NCBI GenBank assembly: GCA_021286765.1
Contig: JAJTBS010000006.1
Coordinates: 62,001-126,000 of the forward strand
Direction of reading: 5' to 3'
From: Holophagaceae bacterium
GTDB taxonomy: Bacteria; Acidobacteriota; Holophagae; Holophagales; Holophagaceae
DNA length: 64,000 bases
In this document: positions 26,913 through 35,307 of the stretch, piece by piece
How the letters are laid out: every line of letters begins with the position of its first letter
Position numbering within the stretch: position 1 is the first letter of the stretch
Notes under the pieces: model-generated
The model's database searches: none
Seen by the model: only the letters and a program-made list of their open reading frames with translations
What the model was told of the DNA's origin: nothing
Made by a program: the position numbers and the translations under genes

Positions 26913-29900
26913 ATGGACAGCACCTTCGTTTCCGAGAGCTCGTTGAGGAGCGCCATCACCGAGGTGGACGGTGGATTCGTGGACCTGGGGGGCGAGCGCT
27001 ACTACCGGGTGCGGAACTACGACGCCATGCCGCCCTTCTTCCTCACCCTGGTCAGCGCCTCCGACCACTGGCTGTTCATCTCCAGCAATGGCGCCCTGAC
27101 GGCGGGCCGGAGGGATCCCGATCACGCCCTCTTCCCCTACTACACCGATGACCGGATCCATGACAGTCAGCACCAGACCGGCAGCAAGACCATCCTGCGG
27201 GTGAACCGCGGCGGCAAGACCTCGCTCTGGGAGCCGTTCTCGCAGCGCTATCAGGGGCTCTACGGACTGACCCGCAACCTCTACAAGAGCGTGTACGGCA
27301 ACAAGATCCTGTTTGAGGAGATCAACCACGAGCTGGGGCTCACCTTCCGGTACGAGTGGATGAACAGCGAGCAGTGGGGGTTCGTGCGCCGCGCCAGGCT
27401 CCTCAATCATGGCCCGGAAGGCATCCGGGTGGATCTGCTCGACGGGATCCAGAACGTGCTTCCCTGTGGCCTGGATCGGCGGTTCCAGCTCGAGTACAGC
27501 ACCCTGGCCGATGGCTACAAGCGGACGGAGCTGGTGCGGCCTTCGGGTCTGGCCCTGTTCTGCCTCAGTTCCATCCCCGTGGACAAGGCGGAGCCCAGCG
27601 AGGCCCTGTGCGCCAACCTGGCCTGGTCGACCGGCCTTGACCAGGCCAGGCGGCTGCTCTCCTCCCGCCAGTTCGAGGCCTTCCGGCGGGGCCTGCCCCT
27701 GCAGGAGGAAACGGATGTGCGCGGCCTGCGCGGAGCCTACATGCTCAACGCGACCCTCGACCTGCCACCGGGGGGTGACCGCGAATGGCTCATCGTCGCC
27801 GAGGTGGAGCAGAACGCCTCGAAGGTGCGGGCCCTGGATCGCCGCATCCGGGAGTCGGCCGGGCTGGGTGACGCGGTTCTCGCCGACGTCGCCGAAGGCA
27901 CCCAGAACCTGATCCGCATCGTGGCCAGTGCCGACGGGCTCCAGCTCACGGGCGACGAAGCCAGCTGCCGGCGGCACTTCTCCAACACGCTCTTCAATGT
28001 CATGCGAGGCGGCCTTCCCGCGGACGGCTACCACATCACCCGGGATGACCTCCGGGCCTTCCTGGGCCGGGCCAACCGGGTGGTGGCGCAGCGGCACGAA
28101 GCCCATCTCGCCGCCCTGCCCGAGACCCTGACCCTCGGGGATTGCAAGGCCATGGCCCTCCGTTCGGGAGATCCGGACCTGGTGCGGCTGACCAGTGAAT
28201 ACCTGCCCCTGACCTTCAGTCGGCGGCATGGCGATCCCAGCCGGCCCTGGAACATCTTCTCCATCCGGGTGCAGGATGAAGGCGGGCGGAAGCGGCTGGA
28301 CTACCAGGGAAACTGGCGGGACATCTTCCAGAACTGGGAGGCCCTCGGGCACACCTACCCGGGATTTCTCGAAAGCATGATCACGAAGTTCCTCGACTGC
28401 TCCACGGCCGATGGCTACAACCCCTATCGCATCATGCGGGACGGCTTTGACTGGGAGACCATCGACCCCCATGATGCCTGGTCCTTCATTGGCTATTGGG
28501 GAGATCACCAGGTCATCTACCTCCTGAAGCTGCTGGAGGCCTCCAGGCGCTTCCACCCGGGGCAGCTGGCCGGTCTGCTGGGCCAGCGGATCTTCAGCTA
28601 TGCCGATGTTCCGTACCGCATCAAGCCCTATCCCGAGCTCATCGCCAATCCCCGCAGCACCATCCACTTCGACCAGGCCGCCCACCGGGAGGCCCTGGCG
28701 CGGGCGGCAGATCTGGGCTGGGAAGGGAAGCTCCTGATGGACCCCGAGGGCCCCTGCCGGTCGACACTCGCGGAGAAGCTGCTCCTGGTGGCGCTCACCA
28801 AGCTCACCAACTTTATCCCCGAAGCCGGCATCTGGATGAACACCCAGCGGCCGGAATGGAACGATGCCAACAACGCCCTCGTGGGATTCGGCATCTCCAT
28901 GGTGACCCTCTGCTACCTCCGTCGCTACCTGGCCTTCTGCCGTGAGCTCTTCCAGAGCGCCGGACCAGGGCCCAGCGCGGTGGCAGTGGAGGTGGCCCAG
29001 TTGCTCTGGGCCGTTGACGGCGTGCTGCAGACCTGGGGGGGGGCCGAGACCCCCTCCGTGTCGGCCGTGGATCGCAAAGCCATCGTGAATGCCCTGGGAG
29101 AGGCCGGCTCCGACTACCGCGCCAGGATCTACACCCATGGGTTTTCCGGCGAGCTGGCGGACGTCCACCCGGGGCAAATCCAGGGCTTCTGCGACCATGC
29201 CCTGCGGCACCTCGACCAGGCCATCCACGCGAACCGCCGGAGCGACGGCCTGTACCACTCGTACAACCTCATGCAGGTGGCGGGGGAGGGAATCGAGATC
29301 CGCCACCTCGACCTGATGCTGGAAGGACAGGTCGGCGTCCTCAGCTCAGGGGCCCTTTCCGTCGGCCAGGCCCTGACCTTGCTGGATGCCCTGCGAGCCA
29401 GCCAGCTCTACCGTCCGGATCAGGCCAGCTACCTGCTCTATCCGGATCGCATCCTGCCGGCCTTCCTGAAGAAGAACAACATTCCCGAAGCCGCCGTGTC
29501 CAGCTCGGCCCTGCTGCTGGCCCTTCTCAGCGCCGGAGACCGCCGGATCGTGGAGCGGGACATTGACGGGATGGTCCACTTCCATGCGGGTTTCCGGAAC
29601 GCCGAGCTGCTGAAGGCGGCCATGCAGGCGCTGCAGGAGGACGAGTACCGGGACCTGGCGGCGCGGGAGCTCGACCTCGTCCTCGGCATCTACGAACAGG
29701 TCTTCGACCACCAGTCCTTCACCGGCCGCTCCGGAAGCTTCTACAAATACGAAGGCCTGGGCTGCATCTACTGGCACATGGTCTCCAAGCTGCTCCTGGC
29801 CGTCGACGAGGTCCGGGCGAACGCCCCGGCGGACGATCCCGTCACCCTCACCCGCCTGAATCTCCACTACCAGGCCATCCGGGAAGGCATTGGCGTCCAC

Positions 29901-30356
29901 AAGCCGCCCGCCAACTACGGGGCCATCCCCACCGATCCTTATTCCCACACGCCCGGATTTGCCGGGGCCCAGCAACCAGGATTGACAGGGCAGGTGAAGG
30001 AGGATTGCCTGACCCGGCTCAGCGAGATGGGAATCCAGGTCCTGGGCGGTCGCCTTGCCTTCAGGCCGCAGCACGTGGCCGACGCCGAGTTCCTTCAGGA
30101 ACCGGCCACCTTCCGGTTCCTGGATGTCCACGGCGAGGCCGGCAGCCTTCCCCTGGCGGCGGGGAGCCTGGCCTCCACGTTCTGCCAGGTGCCGGTGGTG
30201 GCCCACCGGGGCGGCCGCCCCGGCATCCTCATCACCCGGCGAGATGGCACGGTTCAGGAGATCCCCGGACTCGAACTGGACCCTCCCACCAGCGCCTCGA
30301 TCTTTGAGCGCTCAGGGGACATCAGGGCCCTGGAAGTCTTCCTCGGGCTGGATTGA
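26913..30356 (+). CDS. Beta-glucan phosphorylase-like protein (GH94/GH149/GH161 type)
   Basis: A 1147-residue cytoplasmic protein without a signal peptide. It has an N-terminal beta-sandwich (~1-330) and an (alpha/alpha)6 barrel (~390-1000). The catalytic-loop motif GNWRDIFQNWEALG near residue 470 is the hallmark of GH94-related phosphorylases, which split beta-glucosidic bonds with phosphate to give glucose 1-phosphate. The great length and the surrounding beta-1,3-glucan genes fit GH149 or GH161, the beta-1,3-oligoglucan phosphorylases; I cannot choose between them by eye. ATG 26913 has AGGA at good spacing. A GTG at 26907, overlapping the GH17 stop, is an alternative. Confidence 0.8.
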   Translation: MDSTFVSESSLRSAITEVDGGFVDLGGERYYRVRNYDAMPPFFLTLVSASDHWLFISSNGALTAGRRDPDHALFPYYTDDRIHDSQHQTGSKTILRVNRGGKTSLWEPFSQRYQGLYGLTRNLYKSVYGNKILFEEINHELGLTFRYEWMNSEQWGFVRRARLLNHGPEGIRVDLLDGIQNVLPCGLDRRFQLEYSTLADGYKRTELVRPSGLALFCLSSIPVDKAEPSEALCANLAWSTGLDQARRLLSSRQFEAFRRGLPLQEETDVRGLRGAYMLNATLDLPPGGDREWLIVAEVEQNASKVRALDRRIRESAGLGDAVLADVAEGTQNLIRIVASADGLQLTGDEASCRRHFSNTLFNVMRGGLPADGYHITRDDLRAFLGRANRVVAQRHEAHLAALPETLTLGDCKAMALRSGDPDLVRLTSEYLPLTFSRRHGDPSRPWNIFSIRVQDEGGRKRLDYQGNWRDIFQNWEALGHTYPGFLESMITKFLDCSTADGYNPYRIMRDGFDWETIDPHDAWSFIGYWGDHQVIYLLKLLEASRRFHPGQLAGLLGQRIFSYADVPYRIKPYPELIANPRSTIHFDQAAHREALARAADLGWEGKLLMDPEGPCRSTLAEKLLLVALTKLTNFIPEAGIWMNTQRPEWNDANNALVGFGISMVTLCYLRRYLAFCRELFQSAGPGPSAVAVEVAQLLWAVDGVLQTWGGAETPSVSAVDRKAIVNALGEAGSDYRARIYTHGFSGELADVHPGQIQGFCDHALRHLDQAIHANRRSDGLYHSYNLMQVAGEGIEIRHLDLMLEGQVGVLSSGALSVGQALTLLDALRASQLYRPDQASYLLYPDRILPAFLKKNNIPEAAVSSSALLLALLSAGDRRIVERDIDGMVHFHAGFRNAELLKAAMQALQEDEYRDLAARELDLVLGIYEQVFDHQSFTGRSGSFYKYEGLGCIYWHMVSKLLLAVDEVRANAPADDPVTLTRLNLHYQAIREGIGVHKPPANYGAIPTDPYSHTPGFAGAQQPGLTGQVKEDCLTRLSEMGIQVLGGRLAFRPQHVADAEFLQEPATFRFLDVHGEAGSLPLAAGSLASTFCQVPVVAHRGGRPGILITRRDGTVQEIPGLELDPPTSASIFERSGDIRALEVFLGLD

Positions 30357-30425
30357 GGCCGAGCAGGGCCTCTCCACCCACGGATCACAGAGGGGACTGG
30401 GTACCGCCTTTGCGAGAGCTCGATG

Positions 30426-31868
30426 TCAGGGCAGCGAGGGCAGCTCGATGCCGGCCATCTTCTGCACCATGCGGACCACCTGGCAGCTGTAGCCGAATTC
30501 GTTGTCGTACCAGACATAGAGCACGCAGCGGCTGCCGTCGACGATGGTGGCCAAGGAATCCACCACGCCCGCGTGGCGCGAGCCCACGAAGTCGCTGGAG
30601 ACCACCTCCGGCGAGTTGGTGTAGTCGATCTGGTTCTGGAGGGGCGATTCCAGGGACATGCCCCGCAGGTAGCCGTTGATGTCCGCCACGGTGGTCGCCT
30701 GGCCCAGTTCCAGGTTGAGGATGGCCAGGGACACGTTGGGGGTGGGCACGCGGATGGCGTTGCCGGTGAGCTTGCCGCCCAGCTCGGGGATGACCTTGGC
30801 CACGGCCTTGGCGGCGCCGGTCTCGGTGATGACCATGTTCAGCGGCGCGCTGCGGCCCCGGCGCGAGGCCTTGTGGTAGTTGTCGATGAGGTTCTGGTCG
30901 TTGGTGTAGGAGTGGCAGGTCTCGATGTGGCCGTGCCGGATGCCGTAGCGGTCCTGGAGGGCCTTCAGCACGGGCACGATGGCGTTGGTGGTGCAGCTGG
31001 CCGCGGAGAAGATCGTTTCCTCGGCGGTGATCAGCTCGTGGTTCACGCCGGCCACCACGTTGGGGATGTCCCCCTTGCCCGGGGCCGTGAGGATGACCTT
31101 GGCGATGCCCGGCGCCTGCAGGTGGCGGGCCAGCCCGGCGCGGTCGCGCCACTTGCCCGTGTTGTCGATGAGGATGGCGTTGCGGATGCCGTACTGGGTG
31201 TAGTCCACGCCCTCCGGGCTTTCCGCGTAGATGATGCGGATCATGTTCCCGTTGGCGATGATGGCGTTCTCTTCCTCATCGATGGTGATGATGCCGTTGA
31301 AGGGGCCATGCACCGAGTCACGGCGCAGCAGGCTGGCCCGCTTGAGCAGGTCGTCGGCCGCGCCCTTGCGCACCACGGCGGCCTTGAGGCGGAACTTCTC
31401 GCCGCTGCCAGCCTTCTCGATGAGGATGCGGGCCAGCAGGCGGCCGATGCGGCCGAAGCCGTAGAGCACGATGTCCTGGGGCTCGTCCAGGATGGGGCTG
31501 CTGCCCGTGAGAACACTGGCCAGCTCGCGGCGCACGTAGTCTTCCGCCGACAGGCCGCCGCCCTCGGTGCCGTAGTGGAAGGTCAGCCGGCCCAGGTCGA
31601 TGCGCGCGGGGGCCAGATCCAGCTTGCAGATCGCCTTGAGCAGTGGGAAGGAGTCCACCACCGACAGCTCGTTGTCGAGGATCTGCCGGGCGAAGCGGTG
31701 CGCCTTGAGGATGTCGATGGCCGTGCTGTTGACCAGGGAGCGGCCGTACACCGTGACCACGATGTTCCTGTCCCGGTAGAGGCTGCCGAGGATGGGCAGC
31801 ATGCGCTCGGCCGTGGCTTCCTGGGACTGCCAGTCCTTGAGGTAGCTGTCCTGCTTGGAGGTGTTCAT
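30426..31868 (-). CDS. gap: Glyceraldehyde-3-phosphate dehydrogenase with N-terminal extension
   Basis: A 480-residue GAPDH. The NAD-binding motif GFGRIGR lies at residues 137-143 and the catalytic Cys292 in SAASCTTNAI. The C-terminal part ends with WYDNEFGYSCQVVRM. Classical GAPDH is about 335 residues; here ~130 extra residues precede the Rossmann fold, as in a subgroup of long bacterial GAPDH-like proteins. The ATG at 31868 follows AGGAGAG. It catalyses the oxidative phosphorylation step of glycolysis. Its orientation is convergent with the phosphorylase gene. It may be the main glycolytic enzyme or a specialised one; the sequence does not say. Confidence 0.92.
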   Translation of the reverse strand: MNTSKQDSYLKDWQSQEATAERMLPILGSLYRDRNIVVTVYGRSLVNSTAIDILKAHRFARQILDNELSVVDSFPLLKAICKLDLAPARIDLGRLTFHYGTEGGGLSAEDYVRRELASVLTGSSPILDEPQDIVLYGFGRIGRLLARILIEKAGSGEKFRLKAAVVRKGAADDLLKRASLLRRDSVHGPFNGIITIDEEENAIIANGNMIRIIYAESPEGVDYTQYGIRNAILIDNTGKWRDRAGLARHLQAPGIAKVILTAPGKGDIPNVVAGVNHELITAEETIFSAASCTTNAIVPVLKALQDRYGIRHGHIETCHSYTNDQNLIDNYHKASRRGRSAPLNMVITETGAAKAVAKVIPELGGKLTGNAIRVPTPNVSLAILNLELGQATTVADINGYLRGMSLESPLQNQIDYTNSPEVVSSDFVGSRHAGVVDSLATIVDGSRCVLYVWYDNEFGYSCQVVRMVQKMAGIELPSLP

Positions 31869-32143
31869 GATGGGCGCTCTCCTGGTTGGCAATCAGCTGT
31901 CTGAACCGCGATTCAAGCCAAACATCCATTTTGACCTGAGGAGAAGGGGGCCACAAGGAAAGGTCTCCAAGTGGACCGCGGTCAACACCAGCGGACGCGG
32001 GGGAGGCAGGCGGAGCTCCGCGTGGCCCGGGCGCTGCGTTTCACCGGTGAGGATTCTCAACCTGCCGGTCGGGTCTGACGCCCGGCCGATTCCCGTTTCG
32101 GATGCAAGGAGATCCGGCCCATGTTGAGGAGGAGGGGAGAGCC

Positions 32144-33031
32144 ATGCAGCGACATGCGAGAGAGCTGATCCGGCGCCAAGCGCGCCTCGCGGCCCGGGTT
32201 CTGGTCTCATGCCTGCTTGGCGGGGCGGCGATCCTGGGCTCGGTGGTCACGTTCCGTCAGGGCCTGCTGCCGCTGATCGAGGCGGCATTCCACCCCGGGC
32301 CGGTGGGGCTCAGCGGGGTCCGGCGGGTGGGCATCTTCCTGGCGGCCATGGCCGGCTATTGGGCCTTTGTGCACTGGCATGAAAAGCGGCAGGCGACCGA
32401 GCTGCGTCTGCAGCCGGGGCGGCTCCTCGTGGGCGGCGCCGCTGGCGCCCTTCTGGTGGCGTTTCCCATTGCCGCGCTGTTTGCCATGGGGGCGTACCGA
32501 CTCGAGCTGTTCCGCGGTTTCTCGCCGGCACTCCTGGGAACGACGGTCCTGATCCTCATCGCGGCCACCCTGGAAGAACTGGTCCATCGCTGCCTGCTGT
32601 TCCGGGTGCTGGAGGGTGCGTGGGGAATCAGGACGGCCCTGGCCGCGCAGGCGGTGCTGTTCGCGCTGCCGCACCTGGAGAACCTGAAGCATGGTGGGAT
32701 CCGCGATGTGGTGGCCATGCTCTTGTCGGTGAGCCTGCTGGGCCTGCTGTGGGGCGCCCTGTTCGCATGGACCCGCAACCTGTGGGTTGTGGCTGCGAAC
32801 CACGCGGCCTGGAACCTCACCATCCTGCTCAGCGGTGTGCCGCTTTCCGGCAGCGAGGATTGGCGTGCGTTGGCGCCGCTCAGCAGCCGATACGCAGGGC
32901 CCGACTGGCTGACGGGGGGCCCGTTCGGTCCGGAAAGCTCGCTGCTGGTGATCGCCTCGGTCCTGGTTGCGGTCCTGTGGCTGTGGCGTGGGCTGTCGCG
33001 ACCTGGGGCCTTGGCCGCCCCGGCGCCCTAG
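32144..33031 (+). CDS. CPBP-family intramembrane metalloprotease
   Basis: A 295-residue protein with about eight membrane segments. The family motif EELVHR at ~141 (EExxxR), followed by FALPHLENLKHGG and NHAAWNL, marks a CPBP (CAAX-type/Abi) glutamic intramembrane protease. The start at 32144 follows a GGAGGGGAGAG ribosome site; the frame further upstream is not used. The 275 bp between it and the divergent GAPDH gene show no recognisable element beyond promoters. Its substrate is unknown. Confidence 0.85.
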   Translation: MQRHARELIRRQARLAARVLVSCLLGGAAILGSVVTFRQGLLPLIEAAFHPGPVGLSGVRRVGIFLAAMAGYWAFVHWHEKRQATELRLQPGRLLVGGAAGALLVAFPIAALFAMGAYRLELFRGFSPALLGTTVLILIAATLEELVHRCLLFRVLEGAWGIRTALAAQAVLFALPHLENLKHGGIRDVVAMLLSVSLLGLLWGALFAWTRNLWVVAANHAAWNLTILLSGVPLSGSEDWRALAPLSSRYAGPDWLTGGPFGPESSLLVIASVLVAVLWLWRGLSRPGALAAPAP

Positions 33032-33064
33032 GCACGACCACCTCCCGACAAATCCCCGGAGGGG

Positions 33065-34231
33065 CTAGGCGAGGTCGCTGGGGTCGAAGAGGCCCGGTGG
33101 TGGGGCCTCCGCGAGCCGGGCGGCGCCGGAAGCTGCCTGATCGGCCGGAACCAACGCTCCAGCCCGAACCCCCATCAGCCTCAGCCTGCGTTCAAGGTCG
33201 ACGCGCTTGAGACAGGCGCGGGCGGCCTCTCGCAGCTGATCGGCACGGGCGATGGGGGCGGGGAGGGTCTGGTCGCGGGTGACGGTCTGGAAGTCCTCGA
33301 AGCGCAGCTTGATGCCGAGGCTGCCGGCCATCAGGCCCTTGCGCGCCAGGTCCTGGGCCAGCCGCTCACAGAGGTCCAGGAGGATCTTCGACAGCGCGGC
33401 GCGATCCGCCTTCACATGCAGGTCCCGCTCGAAGGTGGTCTCGCGGCTGATGGACTTGGGCTCCCGCGACAGGGTCAGGGGCCGCTCGTCCCGGCCATGG
33501 GCGGCCTCGTGCAGCCAGGCGCCGTAGCTCCGCCCGAAGTGCTCCACCAGCCAGGCCGGATCGGCCTGGGCCAGCTCCCCGATGGTGCGCAGGTGGAAGC
33601 CCTCCAGCTTCGCGGCGGCCTTGGGCCCGATGCCGTTGAGGGCGCGGCAGGGCAGGGGCCAGATGCGGGCGGGCAGATCGCCGAAGCCCAGGATGGTGAT
33701 GCCATCGGGCTTGTCGAGCTCCGAGGCCACCTTGGAGAGCAGCTTGTTGGGCGTGATGCCAATGGAGCAGGTGAGCGCCGTGGCCTGGCGGACCGCTTCT
33801 TTCAGGCGCAGGGCCAACTCCCGCGAGCCCCCTGGAACCTCGGTCAGGTCCAGGTAGATCTCGTCGATGCCACGATCCTCGATGAGCGGCGCCACCTCGG
33901 CCACGGCGGCCTTGAAGGCCCGCGAGACCCGCGCATAGGCCTCGAAGTGGGCGGGCAGCAGGATGGCCTCCGGCGCCAGGACGGCGGCCTTCATGAGCCC
34001 CATGCCGCTGTGCACGCCCAGGGCGCGGGCCTCGTAGGTGGCCGTGGTGGCCACGCCCCGGCCCACGTAGTCCTTCAGCTTCGGGTAGGGCTGCCCTGGT
34101 CCGGGCGCCCCAGCCCGTCGTCCGCCCACGACCACCGGCAGCCCCCTCAGCTCGGGGTGCTCCAGCAGCTCCACCGAGGCGAAGAACGCATCCATGTCCA
34201 GGTGCGCGATGCGCCGGGCCTCACCAGACAC
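33065..34231 (-). CDS. dinB: DNA polymerase IV (Y-family)
   Basis: A 388-residue translesion polymerase. Catalytic acidic motifs are DMDAFFASVE (residues ~12-21) and GIDEIYLDLT (~118-127). The helix-hairpin-helix thumb region CRALNGIGPKAAAKL is at ~195, and the little-finger domain follows to ~350. The C-terminal tail is proline-rich and ends GLFDPSDLA, which may be a beta-clamp-binding segment (GLFDP). The length is normal. It is convergent with the CPBP gene. Confidence 0.95.
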   Translation of the reverse strand: MSGEARRIAHLDMDAFFASVELLEHPELRGLPVVVGGRRAGAPGPGQPYPKLKDYVGRGVATTATYEARALGVHSGMGLMKAAVLAPEAILLPAHFEAYARVSRAFKAAVAEVAPLIEDRGIDEIYLDLTEVPGGSRELALRLKEAVRQATALTCSIGITPNKLLSKVASELDKPDGITILGFGDLPARIWPLPCRALNGIGPKAAAKLEGFHLRTIGELAQADPAWLVEHFGRSYGAWLHEAAHGRDERPLTLSREPKSISRETTFERDLHVKADRAALSKILLDLCERLAQDLARKGLMAGSLGIKLRFEDFQTVTRDQTLPAPIARADQLREAARACLKRVDLERRLRLMGVRAGALVPADQAASGAARLAEAPPPGLFDPSDLA

Positions 34232-34309
34232 GCGGGCCCCCTGCCGGAGCCTGGGGCCGCTCAGGGCGGCCTCCGGGGGTGGTGTGGGCGCGGCGCATGG
34301 AGCCCCCCC

Positions 34310-35050
34310 TCAGGTCGAGGAAGCCGGGCCAAGCCCGGTGGGCGCCGTCTTTTCACAGAGGAGGAGCTGGTTTCCGGCCAGGGTCCCCACCGGCTCGGGG
34401 GAGGCCAGCAGGCGGAAGCCCGCCGCCGCCAGGTCGGCCCGGAGGTCGGCCAGGGGCCGCCAGTGGACTCCGGGCGCCAGGTTCCACCGGCACCCCACGG
34501 CCACCCACTCGGCGAAGCGGGTCAGGATGGCCATCCCCCGCGTGCGGGAGTCCATGGCCCGGAGCAGGAGCCGGCCGCCCTCTGGGAGGTGCGCACCGAT
34601 CCGGCACAGCAGGTCGCGCTGGCGCTCGGCGGTCAGGTAGTGGAGCACGTCCAGGATGGCCACCACCGTGCAGGGGGGCCACGGCACCTGGAACAGGTCC
34701 CCGCACAGGATTCGCGTCCGGGCCCACCCCTCGGCCAGCCGCTGGCCGAACCGGGCCTTGGCTGGGTCCCACTCGATGCCCAGCGTGTCGTTGTGGAGCC
34801 CCCGGGCTTCCAGCAGCAGTCCCAGCAGGCCGATTCCGCAGCCCAGGTCCAGCACCGTCTCGCCCGGCGGGATCAGGGGCAGGGCTGCTGGGTAGAGCTG
34901 GTCCGTGCGCACCTTGCTCTTCCCGTAGCCGCGGAGCCATCGATCCCCCGCCACGGGTGTCGCGTCCAGCCTGGCCGCGACCGCGCGGATGGGATCCAGA
35001 GCGGGCATGGGATGGAATGGGACGGGTTCGGCGGACGGGTGTCGGAGCAT
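34310..35050 (-). CDS. Class I SAM-dependent methyltransferase
   Basis: A 246-residue protein with the SAM-binding motif VLDLGCGIGLLGLLLEARG (~60-78), followed by GIEWDPAKA and VVAILDVLHYL, typical of Rossmann-fold methyltransferases. The substrate is unknown. ATG 35050 is preferred. The ATG at 35083 falls inside the tmRNA terminator hairpin just upstream, and 35008 is another possible start. The gene lies directly downstream of the native tmRNA 3' end. Confidence 0.82.
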   Translation of the reverse strand: MLRHPSAEPVPFHPMPALDPIRAVAARLDATPVAGDRWLRGYGKSKVRTDQLYPAALPLIPPGETVLDLGCGIGLLGLLLEARGLHNDTLGIEWDPAKARFGQRLAEGWARTRILCGDLFQVPWPPCTVVAILDVLHYLTAERQRDLLCRIGAHLPEGGRLLLRAMDSRTRGMAILTRFAEWVAVGCRWNLAPGVHWRPLADLRADLAAAGFRLLASPEPVGTLAGNQLLLCEKTAPTGLGPASST

Positions 35051-35083
35051 CCAGGGTCTCTTCCCATGGTAAACGGCACACAT

Positions 35084-35103
35084 AGGGCCCCCGCAGGGGC
35101 CCT
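35084..35103 (-). terminator. Hairpin terminator of tmRNA
   Basis: AGGGCCCC and GGGGCCCT form an 8-bp perfect stem with a 4-nt loop, six bases beyond the CCA end of the tmRNA fragment on the minus strand. It fits the intrinsic terminator of ssrA and shows that this flank is the native chromosomal downstream side. Confidence 0.65.
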
Positions 35104-35109
35104 ACATGT

Positions 35110-35133
35110 TGGTGGAGGTGGTGGGAGTCGAAC
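35110..35133 (-). ncRNA. ssrA: 3'-terminal fragment of tmRNA (ssrA), attachment-site duplicate
   Basis: On the minus strand the 24 bases run from GTTCGACT to CCTCCACCA, that is, a T-loop (TTCGACT), the T-stem 3' strand CCCAC, the acceptor 3' strand CACCTCC, discriminator A and CCA. The acceptor U at position 70 fits the G3-U70 alanine identity of tmRNA. Matching stops abruptly after the T-loop, where the AT-rich DNA begins. The body of ssrA is missing, so this is only the att-core copy. A tRNA-Ala 3' end is the alternative reading. Integrases of the CP4-57 type use the ssrA 3' end. Confidence 0.65.
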
Positions 35134-35307
35134 AATCATTATATTGATGTATATGTATTTGGAATATTTCGTTCAAAATGTAGAAATATTTGGGAATAAT
35201 TGTTTTAATAGTTTATATATATTCATTTTATTTATCTTGAACTTGGTTGGGTTTTGGTTCATTGTATGGATGGAGGTATGGACTCCAGAAGTCGGTTGAG
35301 GAGTGCT
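35134..35307. other. AT-rich integrase-proximal arm region
   Basis: From 35134 to about 35270 the sequence is almost entirely A/T (long runs such as TTTTAATAGTTTATATATA), in sharp contrast with the G+C-rich chromosome. No gene is visible. It probably holds the integrase arm-binding sites and the integrase promoter. The integrase start at 35308 is preceded by GAGGAG. Confidence 0.45.

Noticed and set aside
30355-30372. GAGGCC/GGCCTC hairpin between the phosphorylase and GAPDH genes
   Set aside because: Only a 6-bp stem overlapping the stop codon and no T-run; too weak to call a terminator.
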